NCBI GenBank assembly: GCA_964593905.1
Contig: CAZQLE010000204.1
Coordinates: 1-6,620, forward strand
DNA from: CAZQLE01 sp964593905
GTDB taxonomy: Bacteria > Chloroflexota > Anaerolineae > Anaerolineales > Anaerolineaceae
Length of the DNA: 6,620 nt
Reading direction: 5' to 3'
Position numbers and translations under genes: made by a program. This document shows positions 6,080 to 6,620 of the stretch, piece after piece. A model generated the notes under the pieces. The model did no database searches. It was not told the DNA's origin and saw only the letters and a program-made list of their open reading frames with translations. Within the stretch, counting starts at the first letter, position 1, and every line of letters begins with the position of its first letter.

Positions 6080-6620
6080 TCAGTATTGAAGCAGCTCAGA
6101 TTTGCCCATATCATCTGACTGCAGGACAGTCACGGCGAGGGTTAAGCAATATACGCTGGCGGCCCCTGCACAAACCAGGGCTTCAGCGGCTGCGGTCATG
6201 GTGGAGCCGGTTGTTGTTACATCGTCCACCACTACCACACACTTCCCCTCGACCTGCTGTCGGTCTGCAATAAATGCTCCACGCACATTCTCTGCTCGCT
6301 GGGCTGCGTTTAGCCCCACCTGAGAGCGTGTTATCCGGTTTCGACGCAGCGCTTTCGTTTTCAACGGCACGTTCACAGCCAGTGCGAGTGGCCGTGCAAG
6401 CAGGTTTGTATGATTATAACCACGTTCTTGCAATTTTTTCAAATCCATTGGGATGGGAATTATCAAATTGGTATCCCAGTTTTCTCGTCTGTATACTTCG
6501 ATCAGGTGGACGGCCAGTGCATCGCCCAGGGCCAGGTTTTGCCGAAATTTGAGGCTGTGGATCGCTTCGCGTAATGCACCGCGATAAATTCCCCAGGAGC
6601 GGCAGGCCGAATAAACAGGC
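6080..6620 (-). CDS. comFC: ComF family protein, phosphoribosyltransferase fold (partial, N-terminus beyond base 6620)
   Basis: 179 residues visible, no start in the window. ComFC (GntX/YhgH-like) proteins have an N-terminal four-cysteine zinc motif and a type I phosphoribosyltransferase domain; in competent bacteria they support natural transformation. Seen: SWGIYRGALREAIHSLKF (8-25), the family's typical junction, then IIPIPMD (53-59), QERGYNHTNLLA (64-75), KTKALRRNRITRSQVGLN (87-104), RAENVRGAF (108-116) and the PRPP-binding loop VVVVDDVTTTGST (128-140). The two acidic residues D132 and D133 and the TTGST loop are intact. The zinc motif lies off the right edge. A shorter reading from a TTG near 6464 is not the true start, because the frame stays open with family-like sequence upstream. 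hpf follows after 41 bp. Whether this organism is competent cannot be told from here. Confidence 0.93.
   Translation of the reverse strand, partial: PVYSACRSWGIYRGALREAIHSLKFRQNLALGDALAVHLIEVYRRENWDTNLIIPIPMDLKKLQERGYNHTNLLARPLALAVNVPLKTKALRRNRITRSQVGLNAAQRAENVRGAFIADRQQVEGKCVVVVDDVTTTGSTMTAAAEALVCAGAASVYCLTLAVTVLQSDDMGKSELLQY

Noticed and set aside
1..6620. Mobile elements, CRISPR repeats, tRNA or rRNA genes, toxin-antitoxin or defence genes
   Set aside because: None seen on either strand. Nearly all the sequence is accounted for by housekeeping genes, short promoters and terminators.

Overview
The window looks like ordinary bacterial chromosome of about 50-55% GC (estimated by eye). It carries housekeeping genes, several with recognisable sigma70-type promoters and strong intrinsic terminators. 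The mix suggests Chloroflexota, probably an Anaerolineae-like lineage: FtsH, an HAD hydrolase fused to a DinB-like domain, a small eight-cysteine protein, a KOW/OB EF-P with arginine at the tip, and a long HPF next to a ComF protein. That placement is inference from the style of the proteins; there is no rRNA gene or other taxonomic marker.

Layout, left to right. (1) Bases 1-1448, minus strand: the N-terminal 482 residues of the membrane AAA+ metalloprotease FtsH; its C-terminus lies beyond base 1. (2) Bases 1449-1741: a divergent intergenic region with an extended -10 promoter for ftsH and a near-consensus promoter (TTGACA, 17 bp, TATACT) for the plus-strand gene. (3) Bases 1742-2947, plus strand: an unrecognised 401-residue protein with a disordered acidic/proline-rich N-terminus, a coiled coil and about four C-terminal membrane segments. 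(4) Bases 2968-3011: a terminator usable in both directions between two convergent genes. (5) Bases 3019-4595, minus strand: two genes coupled by a TGATG overlap, a 110-residue eight-cysteine protein and then a 414-residue HAD hydrolase/DinB-like fusion. (6) Bases 4678-5238, minus strand: efp, with its own promoter; a hairpin with a T-rich flank separates it from the eight-cysteine gene. (7) Bases 5475-6620, minus strand: comFC (running off the right edge) followed after 39 bp by hpf, closed by a 12-bp-stem terminator.

Most minus-strand genes concern protein quality and translation: FtsH degrades membrane and damaged proteins, EF-P relieves stalling at proline runs, and HPF dimerises idle ribosomes. 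ComFC is a phosphoribosyltransferase-fold protein tied to DNA uptake in competent bacteria and is often found next to hpf. The least understood parts are the plus-strand membrane protein and the Cys-rich/HAD-DinB pair. I found no phage, insertion sequence, CRISPR array, toxin-antitoxin or defence system, no RNA gene, and no convincing evidence of an exotic undescribed system. The items most worth following up are the Cys-rich/HAD-DinB pair, the membrane protein and the EF-P tip residue.
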